A DNA stretch of 64,000 bases. Source: Nannochloropsis salina CCMP1776 (Eukaryota; Sar; Eustigmatophyceae; Eustigmatales; Monodopsidaceae). Position numbers and translations under genes: made by a program. Below, in pieces: positions 1 to 11,500 of this stretch (position 1 is its first letter; each line of letters begins with the position of its first letter). The stretch covers positions 5,417-69,416 of the forward strand of contig SDOX01000095.1 in the NCBI GenBank assembly GCA_004565275.1. The letters are read 5' to 3'. The notes beneath the pieces are model-generated. The model made no database searches. It was not told the origin of the DNA and saw only the letters and a list, made by a program, of their open reading frames with translations.

Positions 1-774
1 GCCCTTGCCCTGCCCTCGACCAGCGTCCGTGCCGTTGCTTCGGGGCCATTCCCATCCATACTTGATGGAGTCCTGTGTTTGATTGCCGCCAAATACGACC
101 CGGACGGTCACATCCACGTCTCCAGCGTCCAGCGGAAAGGCATCCGCCACAGGGCAACGAATGATATGAACGAGTCCGCTTGCGAGGGGGCTTAATGGGC
201 TCCTCGTCGGGACAAGCACGGCCTCCTCCTCTACGTCATTTCCCTCTCCGCTGACGTGACACAGTACTTTCCCGCCCAACGCCACGACCTCGTCGGGATC
301 TGCCACGTTGTGTGACTTCCCCAATGACCAATCCTCGTCGAGGTCACGCACACCGTAGTTATCTTTCACCTGCAGGAACATGCGCCGACCCGCCACCATC
401 ACGTCCATGTACAAACGCTCATCGATCTGGTCCCGTGTCAAGATACCCCCCAGCACATAGAAGCGATGGTTGTCCGTCCAAGCGGGCATGATCACAGGGG
501 CGAGGCTTGCATGAAGTGCTGGTGCTGTTGTGTCAGTAGGGGATATACTGCTGCTATTGGTGATGGTGGTGATGGTCACGAGGTTGCTTGCATTGCTGGA
601 AGGAGCCTCGTCTGTCAGATTGAAGGCTAGAAGTTTGAACGAGGTCACGTCTAAGCGCATGTGAAAATAGAATGACACCAGGGTCAGGCCGAGAATGGCG
701 AAGGACAATACTGCGATGCGTCGATAAGGGTTGCAGCACAAAGACCGTTGGAAATGGAAAGTCTTTTTGGCCAT
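1..774 (-). CDS. GT92-family glycosyltransferase, left tandem copy (partial, runs off the window)
   Basis: The minus-strand reading frame is open from the ATG at 774 to base 1 (258 codons), so the gene continues beyond the left edge. It is a near-identical copy of the N-terminal part of the gene at 1806-3611: bases 1-906 match 2838-3736, with exactly 774 nt in both copies from the start codon to the window edge. Seen: a short basic N-terminus, then a single hydrophobic segment at about residues 20-37, the layout of a type II Golgi membrane protein, followed by the start of the lumenal domain. The GT92 catalytic part is outside the window, so the family call rests on the paralogue. The most divergent coding stretch is around 184-220. 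A 7-bp duplication (gatgatc) lies upstream of the ATG and does not affect the frame. Whether this copy lacks the stop codon seen in its neighbour cannot be judged here. Confidence 0.75.
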   Translation of the reverse strand, partial: MAKKTFHFQRSLCCNPYRRIAVLSFAILGLTLVSFYFHMRLDVTSFKLLAFNLTDEAPSSNASNLVTITTITNSSSISPTDTTAPALHASLAPVIMPAWTDNHRFYVLGGILTRDQIDERLYMDVMVAGRRMFLQVKDNYGVRDLDEDWSLGKSHNVADPDEVVALGGKVLCHVSGEGNDVEEEAVLVPTRSPLSPLASGLVHIIRCPVADAFPLDAGDVDVTVRVVFGGNQTQDSIKYGWEWPRSNGTDAGRGQGKG

Positions 775-1805
775 CTTATACTGCAGAGGTTTGTAGGGTC
801 TTTCTTCCTTTGTGATGATCGATGATCGAGGCCTTGTATGAAAGGATAGCTTCAGGCAATGTCGCAATCCTTTGTCATTGACGGTAACCACGTTTGCATT
901 CTGTGTTGGGCGTGTGCCAGGGCCGTCACCCCTACTCGGAGTCAACAATGTGGGTCATCAATCATTGGTGAGATTCCATTCATGAATGACGCTTGAGCTA
1001 GTAGGGTTGAGCCGACAAAGTATGTGCGCCCTTTTTTGACTGTGTGCGTGTGCAATAAGAATTATGAGAGCATTCATTTGGGTCATAGACCTATGCAAAT
1101 GTGATAAGTCATGGTCATATATTTGTACAAAGGATGATAGGAGACTTTACGATCCTCGAGATGTAGTCAGCTATTACGGATGACTCTGAAAACAGACAGA
1201 TCTATCACCGTTTATCTATGGTAACATTACGCCCGTTTTATAACGGTCATACTTGAAGTGCGCCCTCGCCAAATCGGGATGATCAAGAAACGGAAATTTG
1301 ATTTTCGTACACGCTTCAAAAGCAATCTTCGGATGGACGACTGGTGTATTATCTCGCCTGTCGTCGTGTTTGTCCGCTGTATGTCATTGATCCAGCACTC
1401 ATGCAGGCCGAATGTCTTGCAGAGCTTGACCACGCCATGTATCAAATGCATGTAGCTGCCTCGAAAGGGTCTCGCGCTGGCAGATGTGTGATGTCTTTTA
1501 GCAGATAAGCACTCGATCTGCAACCAATCAGTAAAGCTCAAACGATATTAAATATAAGAAACTATGCTTAAGCATCGTCTGACATTGATGAGCGGGCTTG
1601 ACACTGCACAGCATATTCTTATTCCGGTTATGTACGTACCACAAACTCCTGTCAAGCCCCTGACCATTACGCCTATAAGCATATGTATCTCTTCCCTGTC
1701 GCACAATCATGCTCCACTGCATAGGATATACATCTTGCGACGCCTACCTTGCTTCTTGCTCCCTTTCCCTACATCTCTGCTCAGGACATGAGTCAAACGT
1801 TGCTC
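775..1805. other. Intergenic region between the two GT92 copies
   Basis: No convincing gene. It holds the upstream flank of the left copy and the 3' flank of the right copy. Bases about 907-1500 show patchy similarity to 3737-4260: a shared 21-bp block at 1117-1137 and 3820-3840, and a diverged block at 1273-1304 and 4099-4131. The duplicated unit therefore included upstream sequence. The short open frames here have no recognisable domain. Confidence 0.5.
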
Positions 1806-3611
1806 CTACTCATCTCCCTTCCTTGGCACTCCCACCACGGCTACCCGTCCCTGCTCCTCGGGACCCTCCACATACTCGACAGCCATGGACGGACGGAAGC
1901 CGCACTCCCTCTCCACGATCTCGTCTGCCTTCCTTGACCGTAGGCCGTCCAAGACCGCGGGGAAAAGACGCATGCCGTACTCGTCGTCCTCCGCGACGTT
2001 GGACTTCGGCTTCTTTACCGAGGACACCTTCCCTCGATAGTGATGCATGGCCAGTACGCTTGCATTGATACGCCAAAGGTCCGCGCGTGGATTCTCGCCC
2101 CATCGTCTACCCCCTACGTCCCTGCAAGCTCCCGGGTAGTGGGAGCCAGTGAAGTAGGCGTTTCGGTTGGACAGAATCGACTTTGTCCATGTGTCGTCAC
2201 TCTTTGCTTGCCGTCAGTGCCCAAACATCTGTCCTGCCCATGTCCGGTTGCCGATGGTCCTGAGCTCCTTGACCTCCATGAAGCCAAATGACGTAAAAGA
2301 CATGAAACAGACGTCCTTCGCTGTCTTCCCAGCCGCTCTCAACACGGTGTCAAGCGACTGCACAATCGTGCTTGCGCCCTCGTCACGTGGCACCAGGTAC
2401 TCGTCGATGTCCCAGATGCCCACCCATGTAGCCAAGCCCTTGGTGTAGGCGAGACAAGAGGCGTAGAAGTAGAGCTTGAACTGGTTCGTCCCGATCCATC
2501 CAGGGCCTCGCACGCTCTGTGTCGACATAACGGACACTCTTCGCTCGTCTATGTAAGGCCGCAGCACCCGCAGCACAGCCTTCCACGACTCCGATCCTAC
2601 AGGATAGTCGACTCCCAGGTGGACGTGCGCCACCCCTTGCTGTGTGTGGTACTCGACAAACTCCAACGTCTGATCGAGCAGCGGACAGGTGAAGTTTGTG
2701 TACAGTCCCGCCACACACAGGTGCAGTTTGTCGGGCTGATCTTGCCATGGATCCAGTCTGGAAGCCTCTGGTAGGTAGCTAAAGTAGCCCGCGTGACGCG
2801 TCGCGCGTGGCACGACGACTCGGAACCGCTCTTCGCCGCCCTTGCCCTGCCCTCGACCAGCGTCCGTGCCGTTGCTTCGGGGCCATTCCCATCCATACTT
2901 GATGGAGTCCTGTGTTTGATTGCCGCCAAATACGACCCGGACGGTCACATCCACGTCTCCAGCGTCCAGCGGAAAGGCATCCGCCACAGGACAACGAATG
3001 ATATGAACGAGTCCGCTTGCGTAAGGGCTGAAAGGGCTTTTCATAGGGACAAGCACGGCCTCCTCCTCTACGTCATTCCCCTCTCCGCTGACGTGACACA
3101 GTACTTTCCCGCCCAACGCCACGACCTCGTCGGGATCTGCCACGTTGTGTGACTTCCCCAATGACCAATCCTCATCGAGGTCACGCACACCGTAGTTATC
3201 TTTCACCTGCAGGAACATGCGCCGACCCGCCACCATCACGTCCATGTACAAACGCTCATCGATCTGGTCCCGTGTCAAGATACCCCCCAGCACATAGAAG
3301 CGATGGTTGTCCGTCCAAGCGGGCATGATCACAGGGGCGAGGCGTGCATGAAGTGCTGGTGCTGTTGTGTCAGTAGGGGATATACTGCTGCTATTGGTGA
3401 TGGTGGTGATGGTCACGAGGTTGCTTGCATTGCTGGAAGGAGCCTCGTCTGTCAGATTGAAGGCTAGAAGTTTGAACGAGGTCACGTCGAAGCGCATGTG
3501 AAAATAGAATGACACCAGGGTCAGGCCGAGAATGGCGAAGGACACTACTGCGATGTGTCGATAAGGGTTGCAGCACGTAGACCGTTGGAAATGGAAAGTC
3601 TCTTTGGCCAT
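1806..3611 (-). CDS. GT92 (DUF23) glycosyltransferase, right tandem copy, with an in-frame TGA
   Basis: Likely a Golgi type II glycosyltransferase that adds a hexose, typically galactose in GT92, to glycans. The chosen start is the ATG at 3611; a TTG further upstream is in frame but unlikely. After the cytoplasmic tail comes one transmembrane segment (about residues 20-37), a Ser/Thr-rich stem, then the GT92 domain. The domain contains the segment HVHLGVDYP, then WIGTNQFKLYFYASCL and the metal-binding-type motif WDIDEYLVP. The frame meets TGA at 2214-2216, just after an AGQMFGH segment, and then stays open in the same frame to a stop at 1806. That continuation includes KSIL, YFTGSHYPGAC and LAMHHYRG, which look like the conserved GT92 C-terminus with its late His. 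No plausible GT-AG intron removes the TGA. It may be a nonsense mutation, a sequence error or readthrough. Family call is strong; functional state is open. Confidence 0.75.
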
Positions 3612-5145
3612 CTTATACTGCAGAGGTTTGTAGGGTCTTTTTTTCTTTGTGATGATCGAGGCCTTGTATGAAAGGATAGCTTTAGGCAATGTCGCAATCC
3701 TTTGTCATTGACGGTAACCACGTTTGCGTTCTGTGTCCACTTGGATAGGTGCGTGTCCGTCAAGATTTAGATAGCAGTGTCTGGGTTATAAAACAATACG
3801 AATGAAATAAGCCATTGTTATATATTTGTACAAAGGATGAAGATAAGCGAGTGATGCGTTATCTCGCATGACAGTTTATCAATCCCGAGGAAGAGTCGCT
3901 TCTCCTTTTGCCACGAGCATCCTTTTACGTTTTGCTAGATATGGTCCCGTAATGTCCAAAGATCAGCACTTAGATAACGTCCGTCGGATTTAAGCCGGAA
4001 CGGGAGCGTGCGAGGTGACGACCCGGAAGTACGCAGTGATCACTGGTTTGAAAGTTCAAATCGAAAGGAAAGCCGCCGTTGAAGTACTCTCTCGGCCTTT
4101 CGGGATGATAGAGAAACGGACATTCGATTTCGCAAATGCTCCAATAGTACTTAGCGCTCGAACAATGTATCACGCCTGTCGTAGTACCAATTCTTAATAC
4201 CTCATCGCTCTAGCAGCTCTGCCCGTCAAATGTCTTTCAGACCTGTCCTGTGCCGCTCGCTTGAGTTAGCGATTGGTCATGGATCAAGCATTTCAGAGGA
4301 ATCACATGTAAATCATGTTGGCGTCGCGGGAACCTTGTTCAGTTAATCTATGACGGCTCATCGAGGCGACCATACAAGAAATGAGATCCCACCATTAGAT
4401 AGATAGAGGATCATGTTTTACGTTATCGAAGAGCGAGGGCAAGTTTAGTACGTGTCACGGACTCTTCTAATGTCGGGAAAGCTGTCTTCTCATAACATAA
4501 AATGTGTATTGAGATAAGAAGTAGAGCTGCCTCATGTTTTGGGCTTATACTAGCTTCTCCTTTCCCCGTAGATCTATGTTCGCTGCGCGATAGCCAATCG
4601 CAGGCGACGGGTATAGCCATGTGCACATTAATCTGGCCCAACGGCATGAGTCCTTGTTCCGGCGACAAAAACACGCTCTTACTTTCACAACAGCTTCAAA
4701 TGAAAATATGACAAGAAAAAAACATTAAGTACTACGTTTAAAATGAACAATTACTGCTTGACCCGTAGCTCACGCAAACCGTCAATGCCATACATTTACA
4801 GCTTTACGCACCGCATAGCGAGTAAGTATCTCGAAATTTTCTCGCGAAGGCCAGAAAAATTGAGCGGAAGTTTCTTGGTTTGTGGAGCAGCACCGATAAG
4901 GACGTTTTCAACTACATCCAGCATGCACTACTACCTTTTCCTGTATGAGACTTTCCTCTCGTACCATTTATGGTTGGAAGAGAAGTGCATCTACAATGGC
5001 GGAAAGTGAAATTAAGGTCTTGCGGCGCACTTTACTATGCACAGGTAATTGTGTCCTGAATCTACGCACATCGGTATGCCGTTAAATATATTGTAATCAA
5101 GGAGCATCCAAAATCGGCAAAGGCGGGGGAATGTCAGGTACTGTG

Positions 5146-5197
5146 AATGTTCTTCGAGTCTGATAATTAAAAATGTTCTTCGAGTCTGATATTTAAA
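5146..5197. repeat. 26-bp tandem duplication
   Basis: Two adjacent 26-bp units, 5146-5171 and 5172-5197, differ at one position. The core is AATGTTCTTCGAGTCTGATA. Non-coding context. Confidence 0.85.
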
Positions 5198-6096
5198 AAT
5201 CAATAGAGGAGACCCTAACACATTCCTTTGAAGTCGTGGCTTCGCGCATTTGAAAGATGGGACTAGTGCGGAGGATAAGGAGAGCGAACAAGTACTTTCC
5301 ACTCACTAGTATAAGAATCAGGTTTACTCATTAAATTTGGCAGTGGTGGGTCAAAATTGTTGCAAATGGCCGAACGCAATCGCAAGCGAGGCTGCGCATT
5401 GAGCTTCAGAAAAGGGCCCTCTGTCAGGTGCAATAGAACAGGAAAAAGTTAAAGGGGAGCTAAATTTCCGTCCAAGAGTAAGATGGAAATGGCGATGATT
5501 TGAAGAACAAAAAGAGGGACACAGATTTCGCGCATGCTATTTCAAAACATCATTCGATTATAATGCTTTCTACCTAATTTTTGATGATTCAGACTCTGCC
5601 ACGAGAAAGTTCGTCAGGCGCAGTTGCAAGAAATTAACTGTCGAATTTATCTGATGGCAAATCTTCTAGTTGCAATCATTCTCGGTGAGTACATCTTTTG
5701 CGAACATATGTACTTTTCTCGCGGTATAATACGTCACCTTTCAACTTTGGACAACAAGTCAGATCGAGAAAGCTGCGGAACTTGTCGTCTATCCTCGAAA
5801 GCTATGGCGTAGTTTCCTTCATGTTATATACTGTGCGGGCCACAATTGAAGAGTGGTGGCTGGAGCGGTACTGTCATTCTCATCACATGTAAGAGCCAAA
5901 GAAATTTTAACTGGAAATCGCTGTGGTGAGTAGAAGAGACTCATGTCTCGCTTTACTTCTCGTTCATGTGATACTTTTGCTCCATAATAGTGCTCGGTTT
6001 GAAGCTGATTAATTGAGAGCTATTACCACACAGAAGCTATCAAACGAATGTTTTTCCCCATTAAATAAACAGAAAATGTCAACAGAAAAGACGAAA

Positions 6097-6120
6097 GATG
6101 ATGATGATGATGATGATGAT
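6097..6120. repeat. (GAT)n microsatellite
   Basis: About eight GAT/ATG trinucleotides in a row within otherwise unassigned intergenic sequence. Confidence 0.85.
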
Positions 6121-6737
6121 GCCTTACTGTCACAGGTGCCCAACTGCGCTGTCTCGCTGCATACAACCGCCACGGTAACCATTTTTTTTAAAAAAAAAAG
6201 TATTTGAATTCCAACGGTTCTCTCCTTGCGTCAGTCCCCATCCAAAAAATTAATAGAGGTCGTAATAATAATACGTAGCCTTTCTGTATGAAACAGTGAA
6301 GGATGTAAACTACATTCGTCGATTGTTAAAATGAGCGGCTTGTGCAAGTGGTATGGCACCCAGCAAAATGGAAGGGATAAGATAGATAGAAGACGAACGC
6401 TTCAAGACAACGGTATTCCTTGTCATGGCTATGCGCTTGTTCCTCACGTAAAATGCCACGCCATGTTTCTTACCTTGTTTCGCTGATGACCTTACGAATG
6501 ATATGGCATGGTCATTGCATGCCCGTCAGCTAACCTTGCCATTTGAAGGTCGGGAGGCTTCTCAGATCGTAAGCATGGGGAGGCGACACCGTCATCTTTA
6601 CAAGTTCACAAGTGATTTATTTGATTTTTGTATGCTAAGCACATGAAATATTGAATTTGGGAGTCTGGCATACTCACACCGTCATCCAATGGTTTGTGTC
6701 CCTCCTATCTTCATTTCGACAAAAACATAGCGCGACC

Positions 6738-7413
6738 ATGCGGCGAGCATTTTCTCCTCTTTCAAGTATTCTTCTCCTCCTTTTAATGCTTGTACTCTTG
6801 CATTCTCCGGCATTCGCTGGCTCCAAAAGAAATAAAGTGACCCGTGCTGAGCGTCGAGAACGGAAAAAGGGATGCATTTTGAAATTTTATCCAAAAAACC
6901 CCAAGGAGGCTTGGCCCACGACTGCCTCTTCAGACGGTGTTTATCGCCTGGCCGTAGTCATTCGAAACCGGAAAAGGGGTTCTTTATACAAGAACGTCTA
7001 TTTTTCTTTTCAAAAGCCCGCCACGGCTTCCTGGGCAGGGGAGCCCCGGGCAAAGCCGGCCTTGCCGGGCGCGACTCTGATTCCTCCTTTCTTGCCCAGC
7101 GCATGGTGGCTATATGGCCCATTCAACGTAAGCGGAGGGAGACGACAGTATGTTGAGATTGCTTATACACTGTCGGCCTGCTCGCCTGGCATTATATGGA
7201 ATGTAACCACCAGCATCGTCCCAGTTCCTCCGTTTTTCCAACGGCCACCCTCAGAAGCTTTACCAGCGACATGCCTGGCGTATGCATATGGGGTGAGTAG
7301 CCACGGAGGTACATGACTAGATTGAAAGGGAGCAGGTTGTGCATTCAAATGTAGCTTACCTGCAGGGCTGGGAGTGTAGAGAAGGGAAGAAATCTTTCTG
7401 GACGTATTCATGA
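6738..7413 (+). CDS. Small secreted protein of unknown function
   Basis: Proposed exons 6738-7292 and 7366-7413, giving about 200 residues. The start is the ATG at 6738 because a clear signal peptide follows: a basic start, a Leu-rich core at residues 10-25, and AFA before a probable cleavage site. An upstream in-frame ATG near 6651 would bury that signal. The mature part begins with a very basic stretch (KRNKVTRAERRERKKG) and continues as a probable beta-sandwich with segments YRLAVVIRNRKRG and WWLYGPFNVSGG, plus possible N-glycosylation sites at NVS and NVT. Exon 1 ends at a strong donor (GG|GTGAGT). A 73-bp intron ending in CTGCAG restores a frame with a short Cys-containing tail. Without splicing the frame stops at 7316. 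No family recognised. Confidence 0.55.
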
Positions 7414-8597
7414 GGTGTGGACTTACGTATTCTCGGGCCACAGAGGCGAGTGACCGCCTGTAGGACAAAGTGAAGATGAATGAAGCCTTACTGACTGTCA
7501 TTTACGAACATTTAAATTTTCCCCCCCTTACTTCGATCAATGATTACAGCGTCAATATGCGGGCAAGACTCCATGTCTTTAGGAGATTTAATTTCGTCCA
7601 CACGCTTAGATATTCGAGTTTGCTCTATGGCGAGATAAAAAATTGAATCTGCTACCCATGCCAGTCGAAGAAAAGTCCAAGCAGGAGATACATCACTATA
7701 TCAAGAGTTGTTCCGTCAGAGGCCTAAAAGGATCAACTTTACCATACGACTTGTTCTGTAAGCATGCTGTTGAAGAGTTTTATAGACACAAAACCCCCAA
7801 ATGTATCGAAATGACATGAAGTGGTGAATGGCCAAGATGTCGAAATATTTTATGTCGGGCATCCGCGACATTGATCCGCCGAGTGCCGACTCCACCCTTT
7901 TGAGATGATTCTTGGCTTCCTCCGAAAATTCCACCATGCAGCCTCCGTATCCTTTCAATTGCTCGATTTGAGGCACAGTTTTCTTTTCTTGCTCACATAT
8001 ATCACGATGCGCCCTTAAATCACTGGCATTACAAAAGCCTCTAGCATGCGCATTTGATCCGTTACGCGCGGCACGTATCTATGGTCAGACTCCCAACTTT
8101 AGTTTAAATAGTCCCCCAAAAATTAAGTTATAAGGTAGACCCGGCACCTCTCACAACGTACAAACAATATTCCACATGGGCTGTGCAATCACTAAGAACA
8201 TTCCTTCGTAGGAGAACGAAATGAGCAAGGGGCGGATTGCTAGGTAAAGCTACATTATGGAGGATGCGGATGCCATGTGATAAACCTTTCCAGAAGAGGA
8301 GGGACTTCATCTCAGTCAGCATGTCAGAGCATGTCTTCACCCTCCAAAAATGCGAAATGCATGAATGTGCAGGTGTCGCGTACCTCCGGTGGGCTTTCCC
8401 GAAGGGGAAATGCGATCGTCGGGATTTTTGGCGTCATCCGGGCGCTCGCCAACACAGTTCCTGTTCGCCGTCCCACTTGCTTCGAGCAACTAGGACGGAG
8501 GTCTCTTTTGATTGAGGTATCTCAAGTTGTCCCCTCCTTCATGATACATGGCCATCATTTCTAGGGGGAGGAAGTACTGCACTATAGAGGGACCCCT
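7414..8597. other. Intergenic, about 1.2 kb
   Basis: No recognisable gene. A plus-strand open frame at 8277-8564 ends just upstream of the next start codon and is in the same phase, separated by a TAG. It may be 5' UTR or chance. Confidence 0.4.
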
Positions 8598-11500
8598 ATG
8601 GCACCACCGGAGACTGAATTCTCGGCCTGGTCATCCCCGCAGCAACACTCCATGCCTTCCTGTCGGAGTAGGGCCAGTACAAGCAGTCCCGAAGCACCCA
8701 GCGAGGATTCAAATGCTAGTGTCCAGAATTCACAGCACCCACCTTCACCGACATCAAAGACTCTGTCCGAGCCTGAATCAAGGAAGTATGCCGCGGCATG
8801 GCGGAGAAAAAGGGCTTTCGCGCTTATAATTTTAATGGGCATGGCGATCACGGTCGCCGTTGTCCTTGTCAAGGTGAGTTGCAGAATGCAGAAGCATTTT
8901 TACGTGTGAGGCAAATGTAGTCTCAAATTTTTACATTTTAAACCCTGTCCTTAGCAGAGATTTTCAGGAGCTGAATCGGATATTCAGAGCCCTGGGCCAG
9001 GTGAGCAATCATCTACCGCGATTCCTGGCCTTCACGAAGTCATCCAAAACTTAAGTGGGGGCCAGGCAGCCATTGCCACGGATATGCCAATTCCTGCATC
9101 GAGAGACGATGAGACCGGTGTCACGTTTTCGAAAGAAACCCCTGCCATATTGACGACTCCAAAGAATTTGTTCTCACAGACGAAGGACATTCTTTCCTCG
9201 GCGCCGCTTGCCAACCAGCAAAAGGGGGCAGCGGTAACGCCTGACGCAGCCTGCTTCGTTGGCGACATGGAAGAGCTGGCGGAAGCTCTCGCGGATGATT
9301 CCGAATGTACCGTCATTACTCTTGTGTCTACGTCCTCCGGGGGCGGAGTCTCTGGCGACGGCAACAGTATCCCGTCGGCTGCTGCTCAAACTCCTTTTGT
9401 CTTTCGAATTGAGATCCTGGTTTCAAAGCGGGTGATCATTCAGGGCAATAGCGTACTCCTTCCTTTCCTTGACTGTTCTCAGTCGATAAGGTGCTTCCGT
9501 GTCATGGACGGCGCTTATTTGGAATTGCGCTATGTGCGGATCAACCAGTCGGACAAGGGTGTGTTGCGGCCAGTAAATCCTTTGTACGAAGGATTCACTG
9601 TGACGGGCATGGTACGAGAATATCGGGGGAGTTCGGTCTACTTTGAGCCCGGTGCGACGGGTGGGAGGTTTCTTGGCGTGTATTTTGACGACGATCAGAG
9701 CGACGAGACGGATTGGATTGTCGAACAAAGCTTTGCCTTGACTAGTTTCCGAATCTATGGAGGTTTCGTCTTCATGGCTGGGGGCCGTTTGCAATTTGAA
9801 TTGTGTCTGTTTTATGATTTCGAATTTGTAACCCCGTTGGATCGCATCTACTTGGGTGGTGACGTATTAGTCCTGGCCGGGGAGGTGTCCTTCACGGGCT
9901 GCGTCTGGGCATACATCACCTTCCTGGGGTTCGAAAATGGTGCGGGATTCAATGTCGCCATGCTGGGAGGCGTGGCCATCTACACATTCTGTCAGGTTCG
10001 TTCTGTGGCTCTTGGAGCCACCTTTGGGGAGGTACTCAGCTTTGTAGTATTTTTGTGGCCTGTATGTGTCTCCCCTTGAATCTCTGCTCCTTTTAGTATG
10101 CCCATAATAAGCGATCCTAGAAATCGCACAGCGATGCTTGAGCTGATGCACTGTCGGATTTGAGATTACTCGCTTTCTTTCCTCCTGCAGTTTTTCGAGC
10201 TGAACGGCGCTATCGCCATGAACGGGGCGGGGCAATCCTTCTTTGTGGCCGGGGGGGTCCAGGTGTTGACAGGCGTCTCTCTCACGTATCAGACCGCCGT
10301 TGGACTTTTCAGTGGAACGGGGGAGATGAGTGTGATGGCCGGCGTGCAAATCGTCACAGGACTTCATCTTTTGGATGTGTACGGGGTCTTAGCGGCTTAC
10401 GGCACGGGATTGGACTACTGCCTGTTTGAAGGCGTCATGGTGCACGTGGGTGCCGCCCTCAGCCAGTACTCAGGGCCCTTATCCTCGAGTATGGCAGGGG
10501 GTTACACTTTCGTCGGGGGAGGAACGCACATATGTATTGGCTCTCCCTCGGTCGCTGCCCAGTCGACCGCCCAAGAAGCCGGCATTGTAAGTGTGTTTTT
10601 CCATAGACCGCCTTGGTCCTCTCTGCGAAATCATTTCGATGCCAGGCTTGAGGACGCCCAGCATCCGACAGACGGCCGTATGCGCAGGAAGGCACTCAGG
10701 ATGGGTAGGCGTAGCCTTTGCCTCGCCCCATTTTTTCGTCCCTTTCACCCCTTTCTCTTCTTTTTCCTACCCGAATTATTCTGTCTCCGCCCCCACCCGT
10801 GCAGGGAGGGACGTTCTATTTGGCGGCGGGCTATGTCACTGCCATCGGGAGTCCGGTCGTTGATTTTGTTGGCATTGCCCTTAGCACATTGGCGGGGGAA
10901 TTTGTGGCAGTAGGGGGTACGTCGATTATGCGGGGTCCAAATTTCTGCCTTTTCCCTTTCCCCCTCGAACATCGCTTTCGCTTGCTAGGCTCTTAAAACG
11001 CTCGTTACTTCAACGAAGCAGGGTCGATTGAGTATGTCCCAGTCTTTTGACTGGAGACTTGCCCCGTTATTCATGGGGAGTGACGCCTTTCTATTTTTTT
11101 TTCTCGCTCTCTTCCCTTCTTCCCCCCCCTTTTCAAAGCTGGCTTCCTAGTCTGGATTGGAGGTCCCTTTGTGGAGTACAGTGCCATCGAGGTCTTCAAA
11201 GGCTACGGCGGGACTCTCTTTGTAGGGACGGGAGCCTTGGTCGTCGGCTACTCCCCCTTGGCGGAAGCGATTGCCATCGTTCCCCCCCACAAAGATTATT
11301 GGGTGCAGGGGACTTGCGAGCCCTACGAGGCGGCCTGGGCCCCGGGTCCGCCCTTTTTCGTGACGGGAGGGAAAAAAAATTGCGACGTGTACGAAGAGCC
11401 GCCCGAGGAGAAGCAGAAAAATTGGCGACAACGCGGGGGGGACGAGGCCCGGGTCATGTTGAATGCCCTTTTCCGCGAGCATGAAGACAGTCAGGTACGG

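Larger units (their letters stand above)
3612..6737. other. Intergenic, about 3.1 kb, no gene recognised
   Basis: Lower in G+C than the flanking genes. The first about 650 bases hold the upstream flank shared with the left GT92 copy. The rest has only short, family-less open frames on both strands. Simple repeats are listed separately: a 26-bp tandem pair at 5146-5197 and a GAT run near 6097-6120. A T8/A10 inverted run lies near 6184-6201. Confidence 0.5.

Noticed and set aside
4030-4100. A GTTCAAATC segment resembling a tRNA B-box
   Set aside because: No matching A-box or cloverleaf could be drawn around it, so no tRNA is called.
3612-6737. Possible retroelement or DNA transposon in the AT-rich gaps of the window
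   Set aside because: No reverse transcriptase, integrase or transposase motif, no long terminal or inverted repeats, and no poly-A-tailed element were seen in this or the other gaps; short tandem repeats explain the visible repeats.
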